Notes: a model not told the origin generated them from the letters alone. A stretch of 64,000 nt of DNA from Amazonocrinis nigriterrae CENA67 (GCF_016056305.1 NZ_JAECZC010000062.1:45101-109100), one strand, 5' to 3'. Shown: positions 1 through 9,686, numbered from the stretch's first letter. Translations and numbers: made by a program.

Positions 1-122
1 CAATGTGTGACCCCAACTATACATTTTTTTCACCCATCAGTGGTTCACAAGGGTATGTAGACTTCCAAGACGTGCCAGAAATGATAGCTGAAGTCTTGGT
101 TGCCGAGCGGAAGTCTCGATAA
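1..122 (+). CDS. C-terminal end of an unidentified protein (cut by window edge)
   Basis: An open frame runs in from the left edge (codons in phase with base 3) and stops at TAA 120-122, leaving 39 readable residues. The tail is acidic then basic and ends in AERKSR. It has no motif that I recognise. It could be the end of a gene whose body lies upstream or a short chance frame; the reading looks protein-like but is too short to assign. Confidence 0.4.
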   Translation, partial: MCDPNYTFFSPISGSQGYVDFQDVPEMIAEVLVAERKSR

Positions 123-287
123 TAACAATTCAAATTCAAAATTGAAAATACCAGATTAAAACGTGCAATTTAAATGCATGTTAATTAAAATTCAAATTTT
201 GAATTTCATCAAATTTAGAGACTTGCTTTTGAAAAGTCTCTATAGGATTCGTTATACGAGTAAAAAAACAATACAACAAATTGTGTC

Positions 288-309
288 GGGGCGCACAGCT
301 GTGCGCCCC
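288..309. repeat. 22-bp perfect palindrome, dispersed family
   Basis: GGGGCGCACAG is followed directly by its reverse complement. Closely related palindromes occur at 13640-13659 and 53595-53624, all centred on ACAGCTGT with GGGGC/GCCCC outer arms. Inferred to be a small dispersed repeat (REP/MITE-like). Confidence 0.75.
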
Positions 310-376
310 TACAGATGATTCATGGATTCAAATCTTTTTTATTGGTATTGTTGAAAATAATCAGTATGGATAGCAA

Positions 377-420
377 TTATCATCATGATTATCATCAAGA
401 GTTGATAATCATGATGATAA
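377..420. repeat. Perfect 18-bp hairpin, AT-rich
   Basis: An 18-base arm (377-394) is followed by an 8-base loop and its exact reverse complement (403-420). The arms are themselves rich in ATCATGAT. No T-run follows, so it is not a normal terminator. It may be an mRNA-stability or replication/recombination structure, or a transposon-derived hairpin. Confidence 0.7.
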
Positions 421-587
421 ATTAAAAGAAAAATCATTTATATGAGGTACTGCTAAATCAAAGCATACCTCATTTTTTTGATGCTTAATATTTAATTAAT
501 AAAAATTCTGGCGTTATGTCATGTTTAAATGACAAATATATGCTATATTTAACATAGTGATGAACGCTACAGAAATATCAGTTGATA

Positions 588-923
588 ATGATTGCTGAAG
601 ATATCCTAGCTAAAGAATTCACTAGAGTCGTCAGTCACTATTACCCACAAGTTGGGGAATTGTTAGACGGGTGTTATGTGAAAGTCATCACCTGTTTTTG
701 GGGACGGCCTGCCAGACGCTTGCAATATATAGGCATTTATTGTTCTGAAGAAATGCTTCCCTACGTGCAAGCTCAAAAAGAAATACTCAGAGAATTAGCA
801 GATAATATGGGGCTAGTTCAAGTAGTTTGTATAAACGCAAAACGCTTGCTACGCGATCCGATGTCAAAGCTCAAGCACAACGATCCACGCTTATGGTTAG
901 AGTTGCAATGGGTAGTTACTTAG
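588..923 (+). CDS. Conserved small hypothetical protein
   Basis: About 111 residues from ATG 588. An in-frame TTG at 582 would add two residues; I prefer ATG, although no clear Shine-Dalgarno is present. The protein is soluble and mixed alpha/beta in appearance, with a Trp- and Cys-containing middle (CFWGRPARR), and I do not recognise the family. A 12-codon reading frame (ATG 560 to TGA 598) overlaps the start and could act as a leader peptide, but this is speculative. The gene stands alone between a palindrome-rich spacer and the luciferase-like gene. Confidence 0.6.
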   Translation: MIAEDILAKEFTRVVSHYYPQVGELLDGCYVKVITCFWGRPARRLQYIGIYCSEEMLPYVQAQKEILRELADNMGLVQVVCINAKRLLRDPMSKLKHNDPRLWLELQWVVT

Positions 924-1043
924 CAGGGGAGCGGGGGAGCAGGGGAGCTTTCGGAGCGGGGGAGATGAGGAAGATGAGGGAGAATTCTTAACTCCTAACT
1001 CTTAACTCTTAACTCCTAACTCCTAACTTCTAACTCCTTAACC
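924..1043. repeat. Heptanucleotide short tandem repeats (TAACTCC/T type)
   Basis: A G-rich GGGGAGCAGGGGAG stretch is followed by tandem TAACTCC/TAACTCT heptamers at about 987-1042, running right up to the next ATG. This is the short tandemly repeated repetitive (STRR) class typical of filamentous cyanobacteria. Confidence 0.7.
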
Positions 1044-2069
1044 ATGAAAACCGGACTTTTCTGCAATTACGACAATCATCACCAAGATTACCACCGCGCC
1101 ATTTTTGAGCAAGTTGCACTGGTAAAAGAGGCGGAAAGCTTAGGCTTTGAGGAAGCTTGGGTAAGTGAGCATCATTTTAGTGAATCCAATTTGAGTCCAT
1201 CCATGTTATTGTTGATGGCACACTTGGCAGGATTGACTACAGATATCCAATTAGGCACAGCTGCGGTGTTATTACCTTTCCATAACCCAATTCGGGTAGC
1301 GGAGGATATTGCCACCTTGGATCATTTGTGCAATGGACGATTGTTATTTGGGGTTGCCAAAGGGGGGCCATTTCCCCAACAGAATAAGCATTTTGCCACA
1401 GCAATGGGTGAATCTCGTGCCAGGATGCTAGAGGCTATGGCATTGATTCAGAAGCTTTTATATGAAACTGATGTATCATTTAATGGGCAGTTTTATCAAT
1501 GCGATCGCCTGACAATTTACCCAAAACCGTTACAGCGACAGATTCCAGTATATGTAGCTACTGGTGGGGATGATGGCATCGAATTTGCTGCTAAACATTC
1601 CTTTGCTTTGATGGGGGGGCCACCGTTTTCTTTAGAAAGGTTAAAGAATACTCTAGCGAAGTATCGAGCCTTAAATTCTAGTGGTTCAGAAAAGTTGGTG
1701 TTAGCACGCTTTTTTTATGTAGGTAAAACATACGATGAGGCTGTGAACGAAGCGTTACCTTTCATTCGTAAATTTAGCCAAAAAATGAAAGCTAACTCCG
1801 CTGAAGTTATGCAGAAAAGTTCCAATGGTCATAAGCCATTTGACCGTACAAATATTTGTTTCGACGAAGACTATTTGATTGAAAATTCAATCATTGGTGA
1901 TGTAGTCACTTGTCGAGACAAAATCAAAAGATTCCAAGATGAATTAAATTTAGGGACACTAGCGCTCAAACCCTCAGCTTTGACTCTGCAAAAAAACCTA
2001 GAAAGTTTGCAGCGCTATAACCAAGAGGTACGAAATTATGTCCAAACTACCGTTGCTTCCTCCCGATGA
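1044..2069 (+). CDS. LLM-class flavin-dependent oxidoreductase (luciferase-like)
   Basis: This 341-residue protein is a member of the bacterial luciferase-like monooxygenase superfamily: a TIM-barrel enzyme that uses reduced flavin. The sequence shows the usual landmarks in order. An N-terminal strand (MKTGLF) is followed by a helix and EEAWVSEHHF (about residues 36-45), then the GTAAVLLPFHNPIRVAEDIATLD block (about 72-94), and G-R-LLFGVAKGG. Length fits the family. The substrate cannot be read from sequence. The last 32 bases overlap the next gene, which implies translational coupling. Heptamer repeats abut the start codon, so no standard ribosome-binding site is visible. Confidence 0.88.
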   Translation: MKTGLFCNYDNHHQDYHRAIFEQVALVKEAESLGFEEAWVSEHHFSESNLSPSMLLLMAHLAGLTTDIQLGTAAVLLPFHNPIRVAEDIATLDHLCNGRLLFGVAKGGPFPQQNKHFATAMGESRARMLEAMALIQKLLYETDVSFNGQFYQCDRLTIYPKPLQRQIPVYVATGGDDGIEFAAKHSFALMGGPPFSLERLKNTLAKYRALNSSGSEKLVLARFFYVGKTYDEAVNEALPFIRKFSQKMKANSAEVMQKSSNGHKPFDRTNICFDEDYLIENSIIGDVVTCRDKIKRFQDELNLGTLALKPSALTLQKNLESLQRYNQEVRNYVQTTVASSR

Positions 2070-2409
2070 TTTGCCACCAGTTGAGGTGACAAAACAGGAT
2101 GGAATGCTGCATCTGGAACTAGAACAGTCTATTGGCAGATGCTTTTATCAGGCTTGCGATCGCATCACACAAGTACTATTGTCTAATTGTCAATGGTATC
2201 TCACCAGTGATGGTAATATTCTCATGCTAGTAATTGACTGTCCTGACATAGTATCTTACTGGCATATAGTCAGCAATATTCCTCAATTAGGAAATCGATT
2301 AGAGCGGTTTACTAGTAATGCCAAAATTAGAGTTTATCCTCCATTTGGCAAAGGTGGGCCGTTTGAAATCGCTGTGAATGAAATCTCAGCTTATAAAGAC
2401 TGGCTGTAG
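2038..2409 (+). CDS. Hypothetical protein coupled to the luciferase-like oxidoreductase
   Basis: This is a 123-residue protein that I do not recognise. It begins 32 bases inside the 3' end of the upstream oxidoreductase gene in another frame, a strong sign of translational coupling and a shared mRNA. It looks like a small soluble alpha/beta protein with no membrane segment or signal peptide. A good rho-independent terminator follows about 60 bases after the stop, closing a two-gene operon. A role as partner or accessory protein to the oxidoreductase is inference from the overlap only. Confidence 0.7.
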   Translation: MSKLPLLPPDDLPPVEVTKQDGMLHLELEQSIGRCFYQACDRITQVLLSNCQWYLTSDGNILMLVIDCPDIVSYWHIVSNIPQLGNRLERFTSNAKIRVYPPFGKGGPFEIAVNEISAYKDWL

Positions 2410-2471
2410 AGTGTTGAGACAATTCAGATTTCATTAGGGCTAACGCAAAACTAGCAGACTGTGCGTCAGTT

Positions 2472-2506
2472 AAAAACCCAGTTTTTTTAGAAAAAGCTGG
2501 GTTTTT
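2472..2506 (+). terminator. Rho-independent terminator
   Basis: AAAAACCCAG pairs with CTGGGTTTTT around a T-rich/A-rich inner stem, ending in a run of T. It is placed just after the two-gene oxidoreductase operon. Symmetry means it could also serve minus-strand transcription. Confidence 0.75.
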
Positions 2507-2717
2507 ATGTATTAAATTAGACCTCTTGTATAAATCTTTTTTTGTCTCACGCAAAGTCGCAAAGGCGCAAAGAAAAGATCGCAAAGAAGGACTTTTGCAA
2601 GAGGCCTATTGAAGTAAAAACCACTGAAGCACAGAGAAGACAGAGTTATTTGTCATCTGTCATTTATCATTTGCCAATATATAATTTAAGAACTCCAACG
2701 CCACCGAGATAAAGGTC

Positions 2718-3428
2718 ATGCTATCACCCGATCTCAAAAATGCGTTACCTAGCACTGATGAACTTCCTTGTTCAGACGATACACCAGTGGATAACGAAGA
2801 CCAAAATTTATTGCCCAATGTTTTACTATTTTTACTCAACTCCATTTGGGCAAATCGCATAGATTGGTTTTTCGCCGTAGACATGGCAGTCTATCATACT
2901 ACAGGGGTCAATCCCAGAGTACCTGTAGTACCAGATGCATTTTTGAGTGTGGGAGTAGAACGCAAAAAAGGTGGCAAGTCTCGCAAAAGTTATGCAGTTT
3001 GGGAAGAAAATGATGTAGTTCCCATACTCACATTAGAAATGGTATCCCACACACCAGGGGGCGAATACGACGAGAAAATGGCAATATACGCCAAGCTCGG
3101 AGTATTGTACTATGTGATTTATAATCCTGAATATTGGCGACGCGACCAACATCAACCTTTTGAAGTGTATAAGTTGGTAAATGGTAGCTATCAATTACAA
3201 ATTGGTGAACCCTATTGGATGAGCGAAGTGGGTTTAGGCATTGGGCGATATCAGGGTATAGTTGCAGGCATTCAACAAGAGTTATTAGCTTGGTATAATC
3301 AGCAAGGCGATCGCTATTTGATGCCAGAAGAACAGGCACAGCAAGAACGAACACGCGCTGAACAGTTAGCACAGTATTTACGTTCCTTGGGTATAGATCC
3401 TGATAATCTACCCAGTGATCAAGGTTAA
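2718..3428 (+). CDS. Uma2 family (DUF820) putative PD-(D/E)XK nuclease
   Basis: This 236-residue protein belongs to the Uma2/DUF820 family, which is greatly expanded in cyanobacteria and has a restriction-endonuclease-like fold. Seen in the sequence: VPDAFLSVGV (about 74-83) supplying the Asp, TLEMVS (about 110-115) supplying the Glu, then GGEYDEK and the typical YAKLGVLYYVIYNPE strand (about 127-141). The C-terminal tail is a Gln/Glu/Arg-rich helix (about 196-225), common in this family. The biological role of Uma2 proteins is unknown; mobile-element or defence links have been proposed. A second member lies in the restriction island at 25061-25675. Confidence 0.88.
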   Translation: MLSPDLKNALPSTDELPCSDDTPVDNEDQNLLPNVLLFLLNSIWANRIDWFFAVDMAVYHTTGVNPRVPVVPDAFLSVGVERKKGGKSRKSYAVWEENDVVPILTLEMVSHTPGGEYDEKMAIYAKLGVLYYVIYNPEYWRRDQHQPFEVYKLVNGSYQLQIGEPYWMSEVGLGIGRYQGIVAGIQQELLAWYNQQGDRYLMPEEQAQQERTRAEQLAQYLRSLGIDPDNLPSDQG

Positions 3429-3919
3429 GACATTTGGGTGTATAGCGATCGCATCTTCGTGCCTTTGTGGTTCAATTTTTACCACAAAGACACGAAGACA
3501 CAAAGAATTTTTAACTCAGGTGGACATGATGAAATGTAAAATGCCAACCACAAAAGCTGGCTCTTGCATTTTGTATGCCATATTATGCTTCAATAGAACG
3601 TATATCTATCTCAAGATATAATTTTTTTTGACAAAAGGTAGTTGTTAGAAATACATCTATTGTGAGAAAAAATATTCAACTCAGTAATTTACCTGTTACA
3701 AAGGATGCGAGCCTCACAGCTTCGCATTAGACATAAATTAAACATCAGGTTTAAATTAATTACTAAATTCCAGACTAAATTTTGAAAAACGACAAAAACT
3801 AATATTAGGTGAACAATAATCTCTCAATTTTAAAAAATATTGTGCAGCCATAGATTTTTGTTTGCTGATACAACTAGCTTGTCTTCAGCTGATTCTGAAT
3901 CACAGTACTGGTAAAAATA
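3429..3919. other. Intergenic region; imperfect inverted repeat, no gene
   Basis: This 491-bp spacer contains an imperfect inverted repeat built from TTCGTG-CCTTTGTGGT (3458-3473) and ACCACAAAGACACGAA (3481-3496), a dispersed cyanobacterial spacer motif also seen in altered form near 9590 and 48560. A 68-codon frame here is composed mostly of that repeat and is not believed. The last 150 bases before the next gene are AT-rich and presumably hold its promoter. Confidence 0.5.
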
Positions 3920-6900
3920 ATGACGCGCTCTCCCAATTCAGGAAATGATATTGAACCATCTAACCGTCGTCTTTGGCTTGTGCTTTTAGGACGTACCAGC
4001 TTGGTTCTATTTGTCATTTTGCTCGCTGGAATTGCAGTTGGTGCTTTGTGGGCTAGAAATTATATATATACAGAATTAGCACCGTTAGTTGAACAAAATT
4101 TAGAACAATTGCTTGGTCGTCCGATAAAAGTTGGGAAAGTTGAACGTTTTTCGCTTTCAAGTTTAAGATTTAGTTCTTTATCGATACCAGCAACTTCTAC
4201 AGATCCTGACCAAGTATCAGCAAAAGCTGTGGATGTGCAGTTCTCGCTGTTGCAAGTTATTTTAACTCGAAAACTAGGATTAAATGTAACTTTAGTTCAG
4301 CCTAATGTCTTTATCCAACAAGATAAAGATGGTAGCTGGGTTAGGGCCGAAGTGAAGTCTGGGGAAGGCAAAGGTACTATTCAAACTGAGTTACAAAGCC
4401 TTGAAATTCAAGATGGAGATATAGAGTTATTACCTGCACCAGCACCAACTAAACCCAAAGGTTCAGTAGTATTAGATCAAGTTGGTGGTGTTGCTCATTT
4501 TTTACCTGATAATCAAGGGGCTGATTATCAAATCAATGCTCAACTGACTAGAGGCGGTGCTGTAAAAATCTCTGGAAACACACAATTTAAAACACAAAAC
4601 ACTAATATTAAAGTTTTAGCAGACAAGTTAAAAGCATCTGATATAACCCGTTTAATTCAGTTACCTATAGCCTTACAATCTGGACAAGTTGATGCTGATT
4701 TAGAAGCTCAAATTCTATCTAATAAATCTACAGAAATAGCTCTGAATGGGACAGCTATAGCAAATAAAGTAACTGCCCAAATTCAAAATATTCCCCAACA
4801 ATTTGCTAACTCTACTGGCAGATTGGTATTTCAGGGACAGACAATTACTCTAGATAATTTAAGTACTAGCTTTGGCAAGGTTCCATTGTTGGCAAATGGA
4901 ACAGTTGATACTAAAAAAGGTTTTAATCTTTCAGCGCAAATCAAATCAGTTACTGCGAAAAATCTTTTAGACACCTTCAAGGTGACATCGCCAGTTTTAG
5001 CTGCTGGAGAAATGCAAGCAAATATTAAAGTCCAAGGTTCTCTGCAACAGCCAATTCTCAGCGGTACCGCTAGTAATACAAAACCTATTCAAGTTGACCG
5101 CGTTTTATTTAAAGCTGTTAATACCGACTTTCGTTTGAGTGTATCTCAAACTGCATCTCAAATTGCTGTTAATAATCTTGAATTAGTCCCAGCGGCGGGT
5201 GGTGAAATTAGAGGCAGTGGTCAAGCTACACTGGGCGGACAGGTAAAATTCAACGTTGCAGCTGATGGAGTGTCAGGAGATATACTAGCACGTAGCTACG
5301 GCGTTACTCCTCCTATCAACGTTGGTAATGTCTCTGCAAGGGCGTTAATTTCTGGTTCACTTGGGAAACAGCCTTTGGCTTTGAACATTTCTAGTGTGCA
5401 GGTGAAACCGCCAGCAGGAGGACAAATTACCGGGAACGGTCAACTTCAACTAGCATCCCAAGGTAAGGTATTATTTAATGTTAAAGCAGAAAATTTACCA
5501 GGGGATGCGATCGCTAAAACAAACGCTTCATCCTCTATTAAACTTGGCACTGTCTCAGCAAATGCCAGGATTTTTGGCACTTTAGGCAACATACAAACAG
5601 TAGCACAAATCCAAGCACCTGCTGCCACCTATCCCACCAGCGGACAAGTTGCAATTACTCAACAAGGCAATAATATACTTTTCCCAAATGCTGTTTTCAA
5701 TGTGGCAGGCAGTACAATCAGGGCTACTGGTCGAATTGTAGACCAACGCTGGCAAGCTGCTGTCAACGCTCAACAAGTACAATTAAACCGTTTTAAAGAA
5801 ATTCCAACTCAGTTTGAGGGAGTGGTAAGTAATGCGGCGGTGAATTTGTCAGGAACTACCGCTTCATTCCAACCTAACAATATTCAAGCTAGCGGACGCG
5901 CCAACTTGACTGTGGCGGGTGGTACTGTCAATGTCACCAATGCTAACTTGAATAATGGACGTTGGCAAGCTGCTGTCAACGCCCAACAATTACAATTAAG
6001 CCGTTTTCAGCAAGTTCCGCCGCAGTTTCAGGGAGTCGTCAATAATGCGGCGTTGAATTTGTCGGGAACTACCGCTTCATTCCAACCTGCAAATATTCAA
6101 GCTAGCGGACGCGCCAACTTGAGTGTGGCGGGAGGTACTGTCAATGTCACCAATGCTAACTTGAATGCTGGACGCTGGCAAGCCGTCGCCAATGTTTCCC
6201 AAGTTCAACTCAACCGTTTTTCACCACAACTACGAGGACGACTAAATAGTAACGTAGAATTGGCAGGCACAACAGCATCTTTTCAACTTGCAGATATTCG
6301 CGCTGCTGGACAAATTCGCGCTTCCCAAGGTTTAGGGCCGTTAGCACAACCACTGACAGCGCAATTTCAATGGAATGGTAACCAAATCATAATACCACGG
6401 GCAACCACACCAGGATTAAGTGCCAATGGCGCGATCGCAGTTCAACTACCAGACAATGGTACACCTAGAATTGCCGGATTTAACTTAAATATAGTAGCCC
6501 AGAATTTCAACCTGAATAATACAGGTTTGCAAGTTCCTGGTGACTTAGCACTAGCAGGGTTTCTTGATTTTAACGGGCGAGTTACAGGTACTTTAGAAAC
6601 TCCCCAAGCTTCAGGTGATATCCAACTGCGGAATTTCAATGTTAGTAACTTAGCCTTTGACCCTGTTTTAACTGGAAACGTGAATTTTCGAGGCGGACAA
6701 GGGGGAAGTCTCCAACTTGCCGGTAGGCAAGATAGGATAGCACTTAACCTTGGTGCAAATTATCGCCCCACCTCATTTTTAGTCAAGCGCGGTGAAGCAG
6801 TTACCACAGGTAGAACCGAGGGAGATAACTTAATTGTCAACGCCCAACAGTTTCCCATCGCTTTAATTGGCGGTTTCCTACCTGATAGTAGATTGAAACC

Positions 6901-9505
6901 TTTGGGAGGACAATTATCTGGTAACTTAGTTGTCAACTTGAATAATTATGCCATTGCTGGGGACGTAGCGATCGCAGCGCCTCGTGTTGGCAGAGTCTCA
7001 GCCGATGCATTTCAAGCTAACATCAATTATGCCAATGGTGTCGCTAGCTTAAATAATGGTCTATTGCGGTTAGGAGACAGCAACATTGCCCTTAGTGGGA
7101 GTTTGCAAGCAGGAAACAACCCGCAATTTCAAGTACAAGCGAATTTTGACCAAACTAGAATCGAAAGAGTTTTACAAGCTTTTAAAATCTTTGACTTTAA
7201 AGACCTTGGTGGCTTCGAGTCTCCCACCTTAGCAGGTGCAGAAGCACTCAACACTACACCTGTGAGTTTACCAAACGCAGATTTACAAACACAGTTAGAA
7301 TATTTCTCCAAAATACAAACATCAGTCGCAAAACAACAGCAGCAAGAAAGGCGAAATGCACCACCTTTACCTACCCTTGCAGAACTAAGCGGTGCTATCA
7401 GTGGTGGAATTACCGCCAATGGTTCCTTGAGAACTGGGTTAAATGTCGGCTTTAATGTTCAAGGTGCTAACTGGAAATGGGGTGACTATTCCATTGATGA
7501 AGTCATTGCTAAAGGCAATTTTGCAGATGGAGTTGTCACACTTTCGCCTTTGAGTATCGGGATAAACCAAGGACAAGTCGCCTTTTCAGGACAATTAGGA
7601 AGCGAACTTTCAGGACAGTTGCGTGTAGCAAGTCTGCCGCTATCACTTTTTCAGCCTTTTATAGAAAGATATCCTATAGATGTCACAGGTGAAGTCAATG
7701 CTGTTGCTAATTTGCAAGGCACCCTACAAGATCCTACAGTAGGTGGGCAACTTTCACTCTTCAATGCGACTTTAAACCAGCAACCTGTACAAACAGGGCA
7801 AGTCAACTTTAACTATAACGATGCCCGCTTAAATTTTGATAGTACCTTACTTCTGCAAGGAACACAACCAGTCACAGCTACAGGTAGCGTACCCGTTCCC
7901 TTGCCTTTCGTCGCGGTACAACCAAGCAATCAAATTAACGTCAACGCCAATGTGAAAAATGAAGGTTTGGCACTGTTAAACTTATTTACCAACAATCAAG
8001 TTAGTTGGATAGATGGTCAAGGACAAGTCAATGTTAACGTCCAAGGTACATTAAACAAGCCTTTTATCAACGGCAATGCCACCGTTAACAATGCTACCCT
8101 CCGCGCTCAAGCTTTATCAGAACCCTTAACAAATGTTACAGGGACAGTGCTATTCAATGGTAATACGGTAAATGTACAAGGTATTCAAGGCAATTATAAT
8201 CAAGGATTAGTCGCAGCTTCCGGAATTTTGCCGATATTTACTGCTGAGCAAACTATATCCAACCCCTTGACAGTAACAATAGAAAAACAATTAGATTTTC
8301 AAGTTCCTGGGTTGTATGAAGGTGGTGTCAGCGGCGATGCTGTCATTCGTGGTACAGCACTCAGACCTCAAATTGGTGGAGAAATTGAACTGAGTAATGG
8401 TCAAGTAATTATTGGCAAAACCGCCACTTCTACCTCAAACACAACAACTACACCAAACGATAACAATAACAATTTAACTACAGCCGAGAATAGCATTAAC
8501 GCTGCAACTACAACACAAACTAACACTATTAACAACTTAACTACAGCCGAGAATAGCATTAACGCCACAACTACAACACAGACTAACACCAACCCCACAA
8601 CTAGACCCAACTTACCAGTAGAGTTTACAGATTTACGGTTAGTTTTGGGCAATGACGTTCGTGTCACCAGTCAGCCGCTATTTGACTTCATACCAGGAGG
8701 AGCCGCACTGAGTCAACCCATACTCAGCTTTAACGCCAAAGGCGACTTAACCATTAACGGTACCTTAGCCGACCCCCTCCCCGAAGGAGTCATTAGTTTG
8801 ACAGGAGGAAGAATTAGCTTATTCTCAACAGAGTTTACCTTAGAGCGCGGCTACGAACAAACAGCAACCTTTACCCCCAGCCAAGGACTCGACCCCACCT
8901 TAGATGTGAGACTTTTGGCAATTGTACCTGAAACATCAGGAACAAGCGATCGCATTTTAGAATCACCATTATCTGCGGAAATCAGCGATGTTTCCGCAAA
9001 CACCTTTGGTACATTGCGTACCGTTCGCGTCCATGCAACGGCCACAGGCCCAGCCAGTGAACTCAGCAACAACTTAGAATTGACAAGTGAACCACGCCGT
9101 AGTCGAGGAGAAATTGTAGCTTTATTGGGTGGTTCCATTATCAATAATTTTGCTCAAACAGGAGATGCAACCCAAGGCTTGACTAATTTTGCTAGTACCA
9201 CCGTTTTAGGTAGTTTACAAGGTACTATCACAGCGATCGGACAAGCAATAGGTTTTAGCGAATTTCGCATATATCCTACCCCTAATACCAATCGAGCATC
9301 GAGAGCTTCAGTTCTCAATTTATCAGCAGAAGGTGTATTTAACATCAATAACAATTTATCTGTCTCATTATCGCGGGCTTTTTCTAACAATGAGCCTTTC
9401 AATTACAATCTCCTCTATCGCCTCAATGATGAAATTCTGGTGCGAGGCTCAACTAATTTAAGTGATGACAGTCAATTGATACTTAACTATGAGACACGAT
9501 TTTAA
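3920..9505 (+). CDS. tamB: TamB-like translocation/assembly module protein (DUF490)
   Basis: This 1861-residue envelope protein has one N-terminal membrane segment (about residues 17-45). A very long beta-repeat (AsmA/TamB-type) body follows, then a C-terminal DUF490/TamB domain (about 1450-1861) ending in the strand LILNYETRF. TamB proteins span the periplasm and act with Omp85/TamA proteins in outer-membrane protein insertion or lipid transport. Two internal duplications stand out. One is a 213-bp (71-residue) unit repeated around 5750-6180, with GRWQA and NLSGTTASFQP in each copy. The other is an Asn/Thr-rich linker at 8430-8610 that contains a duplicated block (LTTAENSIN). The linker separates the body from the C-terminal domain. 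Monocistronic; a terminator follows at 9687. Confidence 0.9.
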   Translation: MTRSPNSGNDIEPSNRRLWLVLLGRTSLVLFVILLAGIAVGALWARNYIYTELAPLVEQNLEQLLGRPIKVGKVERFSLSSLRFSSLSIPATSTDPDQVSAKAVDVQFSLLQVILTRKLGLNVTLVQPNVFIQQDKDGSWVRAEVKSGEGKGTIQTELQSLEIQDGDIELLPAPAPTKPKGSVVLDQVGGVAHFLPDNQGADYQINAQLTRGGAVKISGNTQFKTQNTNIKVLADKLKASDITRLIQLPIALQSGQVDADLEAQILSNKSTEIALNGTAIANKVTAQIQNIPQQFANSTGRLVFQGQTITLDNLSTSFGKVPLLANGTVDTKKGFNLSAQIKSVTAKNLLDTFKVTSPVLAAGEMQANIKVQGSLQQPILSGTASNTKPIQVDRVLFKAVNTDFRLSVSQTASQIAVNNLELVPAAGGEIRGSGQATLGGQVKFNVAADGVSGDILARSYGVTPPINVGNVSARALISGSLGKQPLALNISSVQVKPPAGGQITGNGQLQLASQGKVLFNVKAENLPGDAIAKTNASSSIKLGTVSANARIFGTLGNIQTVAQIQAPAATYPTSGQVAITQQGNNILFPNAVFNVAGSTIRATGRIVDQRWQAAVNAQQVQLNRFKEIPTQFEGVVSNAAVNLSGTTASFQPNNIQASGRANLTVAGGTVNVTNANLNNGRWQAAVNAQQLQLSRFQQVPPQFQGVVNNAALNLSGTTASFQPANIQASGRANLSVAGGTVNVTNANLNAGRWQAVANVSQVQLNRFSPQLRGRLNSNVELAGTTASFQLADIRAAGQIRASQGLGPLAQPLTAQFQWNGNQIIIPRATTPGLSANGAIAVQLPDNGTPRIAGFNLNIVAQNFNLNNTGLQVPGDLALAGFLDFNGRVTGTLETPQASGDIQLRNFNVSNLAFDPVLTGNVNFRGGQGGSLQLAGRQDRIALNLGANYRPTSFLVKRGEAVTTGRTEGDNLIVNAQQFPIALIGGFLPDSRLKPLGGQLSGNLVVNLNNYAIAGDVAIAAPRVGRVSADAFQANINYANGVASLNNGLLRLGDSNIALSGSLQAGNNPQFQVQANFDQTRIERVLQAFKIFDFKDLGGFESPTLAGAEALNTTPVSLPNADLQTQLEYFSKIQTSVAKQQQQERRNAPPLPTLAELSGAISGGITANGSLRTGLNVGFNVQGANWKWGDYSIDEVIAKGNFADGVVTLSPLSIGINQGQVAFSGQLGSELSGQLRVASLPLSLFQPFIERYPIDVTGEVNAVANLQGTLQDPTVGGQLSLFNATLNQQPVQTGQVNFNYNDARLNFDSTLLLQGTQPVTATGSVPVPLPFVAVQPSNQINVNANVKNEGLALLNLFTNNQVSWIDGQGQVNVNVQGTLNKPFINGNATVNNATLRAQALSEPLTNVTGTVLFNGNTVNVQGIQGNYNQGLVAASGILPIFTAEQTISNPLTVTIEKQLDFQVPGLYEGGVSGDAVIRGTALRPQIGGEIELSNGQVIIGKTATSTSNTTTTPNDNNNNLTTAENSINAATTTQTNTINNLTTAENSINATTTTQTNTNPTTRPNLPVEFTDLRLVLGNDVRVTSQPLFDFIPGGAALSQPILSFNAKGDLTINGTLADPLPEGVISLTGGRISLFSTEFTLERGYEQTATFTPSQGLDPTLDVRLLAIVPETSGTSDRILESPLSAEISDVSANTFGTLRTVRVHATATGPASELSNNLELTSEPRRSRGEIVALLGGSIINNFAQTGDATQGLTNFASTTVLGSLQGTITAIGQAIGFSEFRIYPTPNTNRASRASVLNLSAEGVFNINNNLSVSLSRAFSNNEPFNYNLLYRLNDEILVRGSTNLSDDSQLILNYETRF
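5748..6180 (+). repeat. 213-bp in-frame tandem duplication inside tamB
   Basis: The segment starting at 5750 recurs at 5963 and begins again at 6176 with high nucleotide identity. The period is 213 bp (71 codons), keeping the reading frame and adding beta-repeat length. Confidence 0.8.
8470..8590 (+). repeat. Duplicated Asn/Thr-rich linker block in tamB
   Basis: A block of about 66 bp beginning with AACTTAACTACAGCC near 8470 recurs near 8533 almost unchanged, giving two copies of a low-complexity Thr/Asn linker. This kind of sequence is prone to copy-number change by slippage. Confidence 0.7.
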
Positions 9506-9686
9506 ATTTTAGGTTTTAAGTTTTGGATTGTGATATCAAGTTTGTATAAACAATCATTATAAAAACTCTTTAAAACTCTTTGTGCCCCTGTGGTTTGATA
9601 AATAATTGCTGAAAGAGTGATACTGCACTGATGCCAGTGTATTTTTTACTCACTTTGATAGAGTTTAGCTAAAAATATCATTTGAT

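Larger units (their letters stand above)
123..587. other. Intergenic region with palindromes, no gene seen
   Basis: This 465-bp AT-rich spacer has no convincing coding frame. It holds a 22-bp perfect palindrome, an 18-bp-arm hairpin (both listed separately), and a small inverted repeat TGTCAT-N6-ATGACA at 517-534. The latter sits just upstream of AT-rich promoter-like sequence (TATATTT near 544-550) and could be an operator for the small gene that follows. Confidence 0.5.

Noticed and set aside
3415..3621. 68-codon frame after the first Uma2 gene
   Set aside because: Built from a dispersed ACCACAAAGACACGAAG repeat and overlaps the Uma2 stop.
8401..8667. Minus-strand frame of 88 codons, Val/Leu-rich
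   Set aside because: Antisense of the Asn/Thr linker in the TamB gene.
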